This document shows, one piece after another, positions 17,674 to 24,676 of a stretch of 39,721 bases of DNA. The notes under the pieces are model-generated. The model was not told the origin of the DNA, did not search any database, and saw only the letters and a list, made by a program, of their open reading frames with translations. The first letter of the stretch is position 1, and each line of letters begins with the position of its first letter. This DNA is from Cyclobacterium qasimii M12-11B (GTDB lineage: Bacteria > Bacteroidota > Bacteroidia > Cytophagales > Cyclobacteriaceae). Location of the stretch: NCBI RefSeq assembly GCF_000427295.1, contig NZ_ATNM01000072.1, positions 1-39,721 of the forward strand, given 5' to 3'. The translations under genes were made by a program, and so were the position numbers.

Positions 17674-18053
17674 CGTATTTGGATTTGGTTATTTTTAAAA
17701 AAGATTTGATAATATACGATTTTTGCCCTAAAAAATCATTCATCAAAGCCCATTAGGCAAGCAGGGTTTTTTATTAAAGTACAATTCAAGGTGATAAATA
17801 AGGCGCCAATAAAAAAAACATTGCTAAAAATCGATGGCTTCTCCCTGCCCCTTTTGCCTCATAGAAGAAATTGAATTCTGCTTTAATCTTATTGAAACTT
17901 ATTTATTAAAAGGCTAAAGCTCAATTTTAAAAACCTTCACATTATTTTGAACTAAGTTTGTTTTTAAATAAATTTAAACTTAGTTCAGGGCGATTATTGC
18001 GCTACATAATTTAGATTTTTCTCAATAAAAGAAGCTCAAATTTACTATTGGTT
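17674..18053. other. Divergent intergenic region
   Basis: A 380-bp gap between the esterase (-) and the barrel protein (+). It contains one 12-bp perfect inverted repeat (17948-17987), listed separately. No ORF or RNA structure beyond that was recognised. Confidence 0.5.
17948..17987. promoter_or_regulatory. 12-bp perfect inverted repeat upstream of the barrel protein gene
   Basis: TGAACTAAGTTT (17948-17959) and AAACTTAGTTCA (17976-17987) with a 16-bp AT-rich spacer, 66 bp before the ATG at 18054. Could be an operator or a leader hairpin. Confidence 0.4.
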
Positions 18054-18680
18054 ATGAAAAAAGTAGCATTAGCAGCAGCCATTTTAATAGTTACCGGAAT
18101 AACTGTCTTTGCCCAAAACAATAATAATAGCTATTCCATAAAGGGAAGAAAATCAATTGGTCTGGGGACGGCCCTAAATAATACAAAGTATTTACAAGGC
18201 AACAATAGCCTTTATACGGAAATATTTTTTGATTATGGTCTTGGTAAATTTATAAGTACCGGGGTATTTGTTGGTTATCAAAAGAGGCAATATTCTTTTT
18301 TATCAGTATTTGATTCAAACAATAAAAGTTTAAACTATGATCAAAATTTTATTCCTTTAGGATTAAGAGCTACAGTACATCTTTCCTCATTCTTGAGTGA
18401 TCAATTACAACTTAATCTTAAGCCAGAGAAATGGGATGTTTATGTGAGGTATTATGCAAGTGTAACCTTAAACTCCGTAACGGATAAGTTTGACAGGAGT
18501 GGTCATTTGCCTGAAGATCAAATTAACTACATGTTTTATCGAACAGATGAGGATCTCAATTATTCTGCAGGATTATTGAGCGGAATTGGTTTTTACCCCA
18601 TCAAAAATTTAGGCTTATTTTTTGAAGGAGGCTACGGGCCTATGGGGAATTACAATGTAGGTATTGTGGCCAGGTATTGA
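18054..18680 (+). CDS. Outer membrane beta-barrel-like protein
   Basis: Small secreted protein of unknown function. From ATG 18054 it has a classical signal peptide (MKKVALAAAILIVTGITVFAQ) and then alternating hydrophobic/aromatic strands with turns rich in Gly and Asn (GTALNNTKY, YTEIFFDYGLGKFISTGVFVG, YVRYYASVTLNS). It ends in an aromatic-rich strand (FFEGGYGPMGNYNVGIVARY) as in 8-stranded porin-like barrels. The TTG at 18048 in the same frame is less likely as a start. No known family is certain. It is the last plus-strand gene before the all-minus accessory island. Confidence 0.65.
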   Translation: MKKVALAAAILIVTGITVFAQNNNNSYSIKGRKSIGLGTALNNTKYLQGNNSLYTEIFFDYGLGKFISTGVFVGYQKRQYSFLSVFDSNNKSLNYDQNFIPLGLRATVHLSSFLSDQLQLNLKPEKWDVYVRYYASVTLNSVTDKFDRSGHLPEDQINYMFYRTDEDLNYSAGLLSGIGFYPIKNLGLFFEGGYGPMGNYNVGIVARY

Positions 18681-18720
18681 AAAGCTAAAGGCGATTATTA
18701 CGGATTATGAAATAGGATTT

Positions 18721-18785
18721 TCGGACTCCATCGAGAAGGGTGTCGTAGGGGACTAGGCTGATCTAGCAGCTAGAATATTTGGTTA
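18721..18785. repeat. Degenerate REP-like element with shared 3'-end hairpin (module 1)
   Basis: Contains GAAGGGTGTCGTAGGGGACTA then CTAGGCTGATCTAGCAGCTAG, an imperfect stem CTAGGCTG/CAGCTAG. The same segment, ending in (C/G)(T/G)TAGTTATTG-like bases that contain the stop codon, occurs at 21940, 23298 and in diverged form at 25141, always at the 3' end of a minus-strand gene. Confidence 0.6.
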
Positions 18786-19040
18786 TTGTGTGTCGTTTTT
18801 AGTTCTTTGAATCACTTTGTAAATAACTGAAATTGGTATTCCAAGTCCTAGAATAATTGATACCAATTTGGCTATTCCATAAATCACAAATAATCTAAGA
18901 CCTACTGTAGTGTTGCTGTTGTTTACTTCATTTATGTAATCCTTAACCTCCTGGTAATTATGAAGATAAGAATACAGATACAACGAGCATAGGCCAATAA
19001 TGAATAAAAAAGTTAACGCGAAAATCTCTGTCCATTTCAT
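18783..19040 (-). CDS. Small two-helix membrane protein, copy 1
   Basis: 85-aa protein of unknown function with two predicted transmembrane helices: EIFALTFLFIIGLCSLYLY and LVSIILGLGIPISVIY, separated by a polar loop containing EVNNSNTTVG. It differs from the copy at 23330-23587 at 7 positions. In both places it lies about 95 bp downstream of an HTH gene on the same strand, so it belongs to a repeated GNAT-HTH-membrane protein unit. No family recognised. Size and membrane nature would suit a third component of a toxin-antitoxin-like module, but nothing proves this. Confidence 0.65.
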   Translation of the reverse strand: MKWTEIFALTFLFIIGLCSLYLYSYLHNYQEVKDYINEVNNSNTTVGLRLFVIYGIAKLVSIILGLGIPISVIYKVIQRTKNDTQ

Positions 19041-19134
19041 CTGCTATCGGGATTTAAGCCTTAGATGAATTCTTTTAAATGTCCTTTTAAACTTTCAAGC
19101 CCTACAATATCATTCAGATTCTTGATTACAGTTC

Positions 19135-19620
19135 TTAATCTATTGCTTCACTAAGCTTAACATCCTTTTCAAGCTTTGTTCTCCATTCTTCTTGGCTTGA
19201 CATGGTGTCACATAATTTCTCATGAAAATATACTTGGTACCAAATTTCCTTTTGAAACTCACAAATATTTTCATATACCTTCTCCGAATGAATCATCAAC
19301 TTCATAATAAATTCATCTTTGGGATCTCGGTGATTGTTAATTACTTGACTAAGCCTAATTGGTGTAATATTAATATCCTGAGCAAAGTGATTTTGATCAT
19401 CATAAATTGGTTGCTCGATATACGCTTTCATTTTTAATTTAAGCTGCATGAGTTTTGCTCGAATAATATGCTCTTTAGACAAATTCTTCATTCTTATTAA
19501 TCGCGCTTCCATTAATGATGCCGCTTCTGAATCTCGTTCTTTCTTTGAATTGTACCTTGAATCTAATCCATATTCAGCATCTGCAATAAGATCCTTATTA
19601 GTTTTACTTTTCATGGTCAT
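19135..19620 (-). CDS. HTH-like regulator/antitoxin candidate, copy 1 (internal 18-aa deletion)
   Basis: 161-aa protein homologous to the one at 23683-24222. The N-terminal half is charged and helical (KTNKDLIADAEYGLDSRYN, SLMEARLIRMKNLSKEH); the central part contains an Xre/HigA-like HTH segment (INITPIRLSQVINNHRDP). Relative to the other copy it lacks 18 residues just before this HTH. At DNA level that is a 54-bp deletion between two AGCAAAGTGATTT direct repeats still present in the other copy. The missing part probably includes the first helix of the domain, so DNA binding may be impaired. It overlaps the upstream GNAT gene by 17 bp. Confidence 0.65.
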   Translation of the reverse strand: MTMKSKTNKDLIADAEYGLDSRYNSKKERDSEAASLMEARLIRMKNLSKEHIIRAKLMQLKLKMKAYIEQPIYDDQNHFAQDINITPIRLSQVINNHRDPKDEFIMKLMIHSEKVYENICEFQKEIWYQVYFHEKLCDTMSSQEEWRTKLEKDVKLSEAID

Positions 19621-20074
19621 ACTGATTAATTAAATCCAAAATTTCAGGCACCTCTATGCTCAAAGTCATACCCGTTAATTTCATATTGTATTTGTCAATG
19701 TAATGTTGGGCAATTTGACTTTTTGGTCTTAAGGATACACAGGCATATTCAGCATATTCCTTAACGGCGATTCTAGCTGCATACGCGATTAAGTTTCCAG
19801 CTATTCTGTCAAACTGTTTTTCTCTTCCTATATTACCTTTTGAAAGGGTTAAAAGTCTAATGTGCACTCGCCACTCTTCTGGGATTTTTTCTAAGGATAT
19901 AAGCCCTATAATTTCCCTTGTTCTTGATAGTTGTAACTTATATACTTCATAAGCTTTTTCTTTTTTCCAGTCAAAGAAAAAACGACTCTTGCTAAGCGTT
20001 TTATAGTCTCCATCTTCTACGGGATTTATCTCAACGAAATGACTGTTCCCTGAAGAGGTTTCTATTACATTCAT
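19604..20074 (-). CDS. GNAT-like acetyltransferase, candidate toxin, copy 1
   Basis: 156-aa protein with GNAT-like features in the second half: strand WRVHIRLLTLS, a glycine loop, helix DRIAGNLIAYAARIAVKEY, strand YACVSLRP, and a late helix QIAQHYIDKYNM. It differs from copy 3 (24206-24676) at 10 of 156 residues, six of them clustered at the loop. Copy 3 and the paralogue at 22461 have NRG in the loop, but this copy has NIG, losing an arginine expected near acetyl-CoA. It is the first gene of a GNAT-HTH-membrane protein unit and overlaps the HTH gene. Toxin function is inferred only from gene order and size. Confidence 0.65.
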   Translation of the reverse strand: MNVIETSSGNSHFVEINPVEDGDYKTLSKSRFFFDWKKEKAYEVYKLQLSRTREIIGLISLEKIPEEWRVHIRLLTLSKGNIGREKQFDRIAGNLIAYAARIAVKEYAEYACVSLRPKSQIAQHYIDKYNMKLTGMTLSIEVPEILDLINQYDHEK

Positions 20075-20090
20075 ACGATCAATATACGAA

Positions 20091-20115
20091 ATTGTTTACC
20101 AAAACCGGAAACAAT
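20091..20115. promoter_or_regulatory. Candidate operator upstream of GNAT copy 1
   Basis: ATTGTTT (20091-20097) and AAACAAT (20109-20115) flank ACC-aaaac-CGG, 17 bp before the GNAT start. The core GTTT-CC...GG-AAAC is kept upstream of GNAT copy 3 (about 24695-24712). It fits the binding site of the linked HTH protein (inference). Confidence 0.45.
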
Positions 20116-20299
20116 AAGGAATAAGTATCCATTTTTTGGAAATATTAATGGGTCGTCAAACTGCAGTTACGCAAATTGCGAATTCATTCTTGTTTGGAAA
20201 TGAGATTGTAGACCAGCCCCTGACAGATAAGAAATAAGTCCATTAGGCCCTGATTAAGGATAAAAAGTGTCTTTCCAGGTTATAAAGGCAATTGTTCAA

Positions 20300-20460
20300 C
20301 CCACTCTGGGGTTGGACAATTCAGGGAATATTTCCTATCCACGGGTGCTACCCGTGGTTATTATTATTGAAGCCCCTCAGGCTTCTTGAATATCAAATAA
20401 GCCATATTCCAAAAAATATCTTCTCAATAGGGATGGGCTTTAGCCCATTTTTAAAAGTCG
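20300..20460. repeat. Hairpin-cluster repeat, copy 2
   Basis: A run of four short palindromes: CAACCCactctgGGGTTG, CCACGGGTgctACCCGTGG, GAAGCCcctcaGGCTTC and TGGGCTttAGCCCA. One is shared with 15975-16024. A diverged copy without clean stems follows the duplicated module at about 24950-25070. Confidence 0.6.
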
Positions 20461-20629
20461 GTAATACAGCATCCGGCTTTAGCCAAAATTTAGGTATCAA
20501 AAGGGTTAATATTGAAATGAACATTGCCAGAGGGAAGGAAGCGGTAAACTATTTAATCTAGGGGGTCAACATATTCTATTTTACAAATTGCAAACCATCC
20601 CCCATAGTAAACCATAAGGCCACGAACTG

Positions 20630-20690
20630 GCCCCTGAGCCTGTGGTCCCTGAGCGGAGTCGAAGGGTCGAAGGGTGCCGAAGGGTTCAGG
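20630..20690 (+). repeat. REP-like dispersed repeat, copy 3
   Basis: Contains CCCCTGAGCCTGTGGTCCCT and then GAGCGGAGTCGAAGGGTCGA, the same core as at 21896 and 23240. It sits just past the 3' end of the DUF2279 gene. Confidence 0.65.
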
Positions 20691-20719
20691 CAATCTTGCT
20701 TATTTATTAGGCATAAGTT

Positions 20720-21628
20720 TTAGAAGTAAATAGGTCTAAACGTTATTCCATCAACCCTATTAATTTCAATAGCAGGAAAAGGTATTTTAATAAGGTTGAT
20801 CGACTTGAACACCATTTTCACCCATTTCTTATTAGTATGAATCTTTGTGAAGTCAATGTCTAATGATAAAATGTATTGCCGGTATCTTTCTAAATCAGGA
20901 AAGGGCTCACCCTGATAATACTTAGGGTTTTCAAACTCATATATCATACCATTTGCACTGTATCCAAATGCAATATTGATCCATGAAGGTATTTTTTCCG
21001 ATCCAGTAAGCTTCTTTAGGTTACCAGAAAACCAATAAGTATGGGCATTGTAATCTAAAAAAAATCGTTCTAAATGGGATTCGCCAAGATGCGTATGGTA
21101 GTTGGGGTATATGCTGGGAGAATAGGAGAATTTCATAAGAAAAACCTGTTCGTCAAAAGCTGCTTCCTGGATCACAAATAGGGCGGATCCGAAAGTGTTT
21201 GCAATCATGTCGGACCAGGAGAAGCCCCACCCTTCATACATCCCATCAAAAACTTCTATTGGTGTTTGAAAAATCAAGCCTATTGGACCTCCATATATCA
21301 GTGCTTTTCTTTTACCTACACCTGCATTTCTCAGGGCGTAATAAGCTGAAGCACTTTCTCTATATGCACCAAAAGCATGTCCAAACTTATCCATTTGCAA
21401 ATACCCTTTTGAGTCATCGTAAAAATGAAAGGGAACACGTTCATGATCTTTGTACCAGATATAGTTCAAGAAAGAAAGCCCTGCCAGGTAACTGCCCACT
21501 TCAATCCCAATTGCAGTATTTAAGCGCTTTTTGTCAATTGAATCAGGGTATGAATTAATATACTCCTGCTGAGCAACAGTTCTTAGAGAGGCAAAAATCA
21601 ACAATCCAATAAGGCATATAATTTTCAT
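20720..21628 (-). CDS. DUF2279 (YfiM-like) secreted protein
   Basis: Secreted protein of unknown function. From ATG 21628 it has a signal peptide (MKIICLIGLLIFASLRTVAQ). The TTG at 21634 is the only longer option and is less likely. The core QMDKFGHAFGAYRESASAYYALRNAG, the glycine-rich helix IYGGPIGLIFQTPIEVFDGMY and GWGFSWSDMIANTFGSALF follow the pattern of DUF2279/YfiM-like proteins, which are predicted periplasmic or membrane-associated. It is about 300 aa because of a long C-terminal beta-rich extension, as is common in Bacteroidota. It is the only gene in the accessory island that looks like an ordinary chromosomal gene. Confidence 0.75.
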   Translation of the reverse strand: MKIICLIGLLIFASLRTVAQQEYINSYPDSIDKKRLNTAIGIEVGSYLAGLSFLNYIWYKDHERVPFHFYDDSKGYLQMDKFGHAFGAYRESASAYYALRNAGVGKRKALIYGGPIGLIFQTPIEVFDGMYEGWGFSWSDMIANTFGSALFVIQEAAFDEQVFLMKFSYSPSIYPNYHTHLGESHLERFFLDYNAHTYWFSGNLKKLTGSEKIPSWINIAFGYSANGMIYEFENPKYYQGEPFPDLERYRQYILSLDIDFTKIHTNKKWVKMVFKSINLIKIPFPAIEINRVDGITFRPIYF

Positions 21629-21634
21629 AACCAA

Positions 21635-21991
21635 GGCTTAACCTTTCTAGAACTTAGTTTGGTAGTAAATTTTTTAGACAATTATGCCTTATAGCGTAGC
21701 ATCTGTTGGCGACTCACCCAACTATCACCTTAAAAGTAACAACAATAAGTTTATTATCAACACTTTACCCCTCCAAATCTTTACTTGATCAGGCATCAAG
21801 GCATCCTAGCCATTGCACCTATTTAGTTAAAATCGAAAGTTAATCCGGTCAGGTCGTAAAAATTAAGAAGGAAACATTTCCCTATACGATGATCCGGCCC
21901 CTGAGCCTGTGGTCCCTGAGCGGAGTCGAAGGGTGTCGAAGGAGACTAGGCTGTTCTAGCAGCTAGGATGCTTAGTTATTGATATATCGTT
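21635..21991. other. Intergenic region carrying a duplicated 240-bp segment
   Basis: A 357-bp gap. The part 21744-21979 is repeated at 23091-23334, including AAGTTTATTATCAACACTTT-like, GGTCGTAAAAA and CCTATACGATGATCCG stretches, the REP-like core and the 3'-end hairpin. No gene seen. Confidence 0.6.
21744..21979. repeat. 240-bp direct repeat including REP core and 3'-end hairpin (copy at module 2)
   Basis: Directly repeated at 23091-23334. The last part, GACTAGGCTGTTCTAGCAGC to the stop of the downstream HTH gene, is also shared with 18751-18785 and, diverged, 25141-25176. The repeat therefore marks the 3' boundary of gene modules and not one gene. Confidence 0.7.
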
Positions 21992-22455
21992 TTATAAAGA
22001 CAACAACCTTTCATAATCGTATTTGTCATATTCTTTAGTATTTTCCTTACTTAATTTTGCTATTTCATTTTTAACCTGTACTCTATACCAATACTCAGGC
22101 TTTGTTCGGGAGAATGAACTAATTTTAAGTACGACTTCAGAATTTAGCTTTCTTTTGCCGGTTAAATATTTATGAAGGTTACTGTCTTTCATTCCAAAAT
22201 ATTTAGCTAAATCCTTTTTGGTAATGTCAAGTGCTTTTAGGTACATTTTCACAAAATCCAAAATTTCAAGAACCTCATCTTCTTTAATTTCATCCTTATC
22301 AATATAATCTTCCAGCTTATACTGAATAGATAAAAGTTTATTCTTTATTTTCTTTCTTTAGACTGATTGTCAGAATGCTTTTTAATAAACTCATCTACTT
22401 TGCTGAGTTTATCCTCGTTCCATATGTCTTTAGGTAAGATTTCAATATTTTTCAT
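21992..22455 (-). CDS. Xre-type HTH protein, candidate antitoxin of module 2 (frameshifted)
   Basis: The C-terminal part is a clear Xre/HigA-like HTH (LDITKKDLAKYFGMKDSNLH, then KYLTGKRKLNSEVVLKIS). Its natural start is upstream in another frame: ATG 22455 begins MKNIEILPKDIWNEDKLSKV and runs into the HTH frame if one A is added to the A4 run at 22348-22351. This gives KERKIKNKLLSIQYKLEDYI, matching the pattern of the copies at 19135 and 23683. Reconstructed length is about 154 aa. It begins 5 bp after the GNAT-like gene stop. An ATG at 22261 could give an 89-aa HTH-only product if the frameshift is real. Likely role: autorepressor and antidote (inference). Confidence 0.65.
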
Positions 22456-22460
22456 AGCTT

Positions 22461-22967
22461 TTATTTTAAATATTCGCTGATGAGGTTTTCACTACCCTCA
22501 GGTAGAATAATCATGGTTGTTGAATTGTCTAATCTAACTGCGTTGTACTTTTGACTATACATATTCATTAGTTTTATTTCATCTTCTTCTCTTTCTTCGA
22601 GTACATCAAAAGCAAGATATCCTTCTTGACCATTAATAAAACTTTGTCTACAAGCATATGCGATTAAACAACCAGCGACTTTCTCATATTTTTTTTCATT
22701 GCCTCTGTTATGGGGTGCAACTTCAACAAATGCCATATATACCTGATAGGGACTTTTAGTATTTATGATTAAACACCCCTCTATTATTTCAGGTGTTTTG
22801 TCAGTTGTTAAAACGTAAGTCTGGTAGTCTTTCTTTTTGGAATGTTTACTAAAATTAAATCTCCACCCATCAATTATTGAAGGCAATTTAGATTTCCCTT
22901 TCGTCACTGAATAAATCTGGGATTTAATCTGGGATTTTGTTTCTACATCGAGGATCTTTACATCCAT
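22461..22967 (-). CDS. GNAT-like acetyltransferase, candidate toxin of module 2
   Basis: 168-aa protein with GNAT-type order: central strand YQVYMAFVEVAP, loop HNRGNEKKY, helix EKVAGCLIAYACRQSF, strand GYLAFDV, then KLMNMYSQKYNAVRL, which resembles the C-terminal LY-K-GF region. The pattern RG..KK(Y)..(V/I)AG.LIAYA is shared with the GNAT genes at 19604 and 24206, although overall identity is low. It is transcribed from a TAnnTTTG promoter holding a palindrome, and the HTH gene follows after 5 bp. The order acetyltransferase then HTH matches HigBA-like toxin-first modules. Target (tRNA, protein or small molecule) is unknown. Confidence 0.65.
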   Translation of the reverse strand: MDVKILDVETKSQIKSQIYSVTKGKSKLPSIIDGWRFNFSKHSKKKDYQTYVLTTDKTPEIIEGCLIINTKSPYQVYMAFVEVAPHNRGNEKKYEKVAGCLIAYACRQSFINGQEGYLAFDVLEEREEDEIKLMNMYSQKYNAVRLDNSTTMIILPEGSENLISEYLK

Positions 22968-23329
22968 TTAAAACACTTTTGAGAGTCAAAGATACAATAA
23001 TTATACATTATGTACAATTAAATTTTAAATGAAGCGATAGGCAAAAGCCTTGAAGTTACATGCAAATTTATCACTTTAAATGTAATACCAGTAAGTTTAT
23101 TATCAGCACTTTACCCCTCCAAATCTTTACTTGATCAAACATTAATGCATCCTAGCCTTTGCACCTTTTTAGTTAATATCGACAGTTAATCCGGTTAGGT
23201 CGTAAAAAGTAAGAAGGAAACAATTCCCTATACGATGATCCGAACCCTGAGCCTGTGGTCCCTGAGCGGAGTCGAAGGGTCGAAGGGTGTCGAAGGGGAC
23301 TAGGCTGGTTTAGCAGCTAGGATGCTTAG
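22968..23329. other. Intergenic region: promoter of module 2 and duplicated segment
   Basis: A 362-bp gap with the promoter/operator for the GNAT gene at 22461 on its left and the 240-bp direct repeat on its right. No gene seen. Confidence 0.6.
22987..23017 (-). promoter_or_regulatory. Promoter with embedded operator for the GNAT-HTH module 2
   Basis: On the minus strand TTG (23017-23015), 20 bp, then TATCTTTG (22994-22987), a match to the Bacteroidota TTG...TAnnTTTG promoter, 20 bp before the GNAT start. The palindrome TACATTATGTA (23004-23014) lies between the two boxes, ideal for repression by the linked HTH protein. Confidence 0.6.
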
Positions 23330-23334
23330 TTATT
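23091..23334. repeat. 240-bp direct repeat including REP core and 3'-end hairpin (copy at module 3)
   Basis: Second copy of 21744-21979. Contains CCCTGAGCCTGTGGTCCCTG, GAGCGGAGTCGAAGGGTCGA, then GACTAGGCTGGTTTAGCAGC up to the stop of the small membrane protein gene. Confidence 0.7.
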
Positions 23335-23587
23335 GTGATGCTTTTTTAGTTCTTTGAATCACTTTGTAAATAACTGAAATTGGTATTCCAAGTCCTAGAA
23401 TAATTGATACCAATTTAGCTATTCCATAAATCACAAATAATCTAAGACCTACTGTAGTGTTGCTGTTGTTTACTTCATTTAAGTAATCCTTAACCTCCTG
23501 GGAATTATGAAAATAAAAATACAGATACAACGAGCATAGGCCAATAATGAATAAAAAAGTTAACGCGAAAATCTCTGTCCATTTCAT
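23330..23587 (-). CDS. Small two-helix membrane protein, copy 2
   Basis: 85-aa near-identical partner of the protein at 18783-19040 (7 substitutions, mostly in the loop after helix 1 and at the C-terminus). Two hydrophobic helices flank a polar loop. It follows HTH copy 3 after about 95 bp. Conservation of both helices in two copies, with changes outside them, suggests it is a real expressed gene. Function unknown. Confidence 0.65.
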   Translation of the reverse strand: MKWTEIFALTFLFIIGLCSLYLYFYFHNSQEVKDYLNEVNNSNTTVGLRLFVIYGIAKLVSIILGLGIPISVIYKVIQRTKKASQ

Positions 23588-23682
23588 CTGCTATCGGGAT
23601 TAAAGCCTTAGATGAATTCTTTTAAATGTCCTTTTAAACTTTCAAGCCCTACAATGTTCATTCAGATTCTTGATTACAGTTC

Positions 23683-24222
23683 TTAATCTATTGCTTCACT
23701 AAGCTTAACATCCTTTTCAAGCTTTGTTCTCCATTCTTCTTGGCTTGACATGGTGTCACATAATTTCTCATGAAAATATACTTGGTACCAAATTTCCTTT
23801 TTAAAACTACAAATCTTTTCAAATACCTTCTCAGAATGAATCATTAACTTCATAATAAATTCATCTTTGGGATCTCGGTGATTGTTAATTACTTGACTAA
23901 GCCTGATTGGTGTAATATTAATATCCTGAGCAAAGTGATTTCTTGTTGAATAAATGGTGTCTACATATATTTTTAGGAAATCAGCAAAGTGATTTTGATC
24001 ATCATACATTGGTTGCTCGATATACGCTTCCATTTTTAACTTTAGCTGCATGAGTTTTGCTCGAATAATATGCTCTTTAGACAAATTCTTCATTCTCATT
24101 AATCGTGCTTCCATTAATGATGCAGCTTCTGATTCTCGTTCTTTCTTTGAATTGTACCTTGAATCTAATCCATATTCAGCATCTGCAATAAAATCCTTAT
24201 TAGTTTTACTTTTCATGGTCAT
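23683..24222 (-). CDS. HTH-like regulator/antitoxin candidate, copy 3 (full length)
   Basis: 179-aa protein with a charged helical N-terminus, the linker YIEQPMYDDQNH and an Xre/HigA-like domain FLKIYVDTIYSTRNHFAQDI then NITPIRLSQVINNHRDP. It aligns with the reconstructed HTH protein at 21992-22455: helix FVKMYLKALDITKKDLAKYF against FLKIYVDTIYSTRNHFAQDI. The C-terminus (KEIWYQVYFHEKL) also matches PEYWYRVQVKNEI of that protein. It overlaps the GNAT gene upstream by 17 bp, so it is translationally coupled. The intact helix and the intact GNAT loop make this the best candidate for a functional copy. Confidence 0.7.
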   Translation of the reverse strand: MTMKSKTNKDFIADAEYGLDSRYNSKKERESEAASLMEARLMRMKNLSKEHIIRAKLMQLKLKMEAYIEQPMYDDQNHFADFLKIYVDTIYSTRNHFAQDINITPIRLSQVINNHRDPKDEFIMKLMIHSEKVFEKICSFKKEIWYQVYFHEKLCDTMSSQEEWRTKLEKDVKLSEAID

Positions 24223-24676
24223 ACTGATTAATTAAATCCAAAATTTCAGGCAGCTCTATGCTCAAAGTCATACCCGTTAATTTCATATTGTATTTGTCAA
24301 TGTAATGTTGGGCAATTTGACTTTTTGGCCTTAAGGATACACAGGCATATTCAGCATATTCCTTAACCGCGATTCTAGCTGCGTACGCTATTAAATTCCC
24401 CGCAATTCCGTCATACTGTTTTTCTTTTCCTCTGTTATCTTTTGAAACGGTTAAAAGTCTAATGTGCACTCGCCACTCTTCTGGGATTTTTTCTAATGAT
24501 ATAATCCCTATAATTTCACTTGTTCTTGATAGTTGTAACTTATATACTTCATAAGCTTTTTCTTTTTTCCAGTCAAAGAAAAAACGACTCTTGCTAAGCG
24601 TTTTATAGTCACCATCTTCTACGGGATTTATCTCAACGATATGACTGTTCCCTGAAGAGGTTTCTATTACATTCAT
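24206..24676 (-). CDS. GNAT-like acetyltransferase, candidate toxin, copy 3
   Basis: 156-aa protein differing from copy 1 (19604-20074) at 10 residues, retaining the loop DNRGKEKQYDGIAG followed by helix GNLIAYAARIAVKEY. Features supporting a GNAT fold: strand VHIRLLTVS, pyrophosphate-type loop, helix, strand YACVSLRP, then AQHYIDKYNM. The canonical Q/RxxGxG/A loop is modified to NRGKEKQ, so this is a divergent family. First gene of a GNAT-HTH-membrane protein module. Confidence 0.7.
   Translation of the reverse strand: MNVIETSSGNSHIVEINPVEDGDYKTLSKSRFFFDWKKEKAYEVYKLQLSRTSEIIGIISLEKIPEEWRVHIRLLTVSKDNRGKEKQYDGIAGNLIAYAARIAVKEYAEYACVSLRPKSQIAQHYIDKYNMKLTGMTLSIELPEILDLINQYDHEK

Larger units (their letters stand above)
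20075..20719. other. Intergenic region with palindromic repeat cluster
   Basis: A 645-bp stretch. From 20075 to about 20310 it is homologous to 24677-24975, upstream of GNAT copy 3. Then come the hairpin cluster (20300-20460) and a REP-like repeat (20630-20690). An ORF across the cluster (20292-20561) is repeat-derived and not credible. Confidence 0.6.

Noticed and set aside
20292-20561. 89-aa plus-strand ORF
   Set aside because: It is formed entirely by the palindromic hairpin-cluster repeat; no start context or homology pattern.
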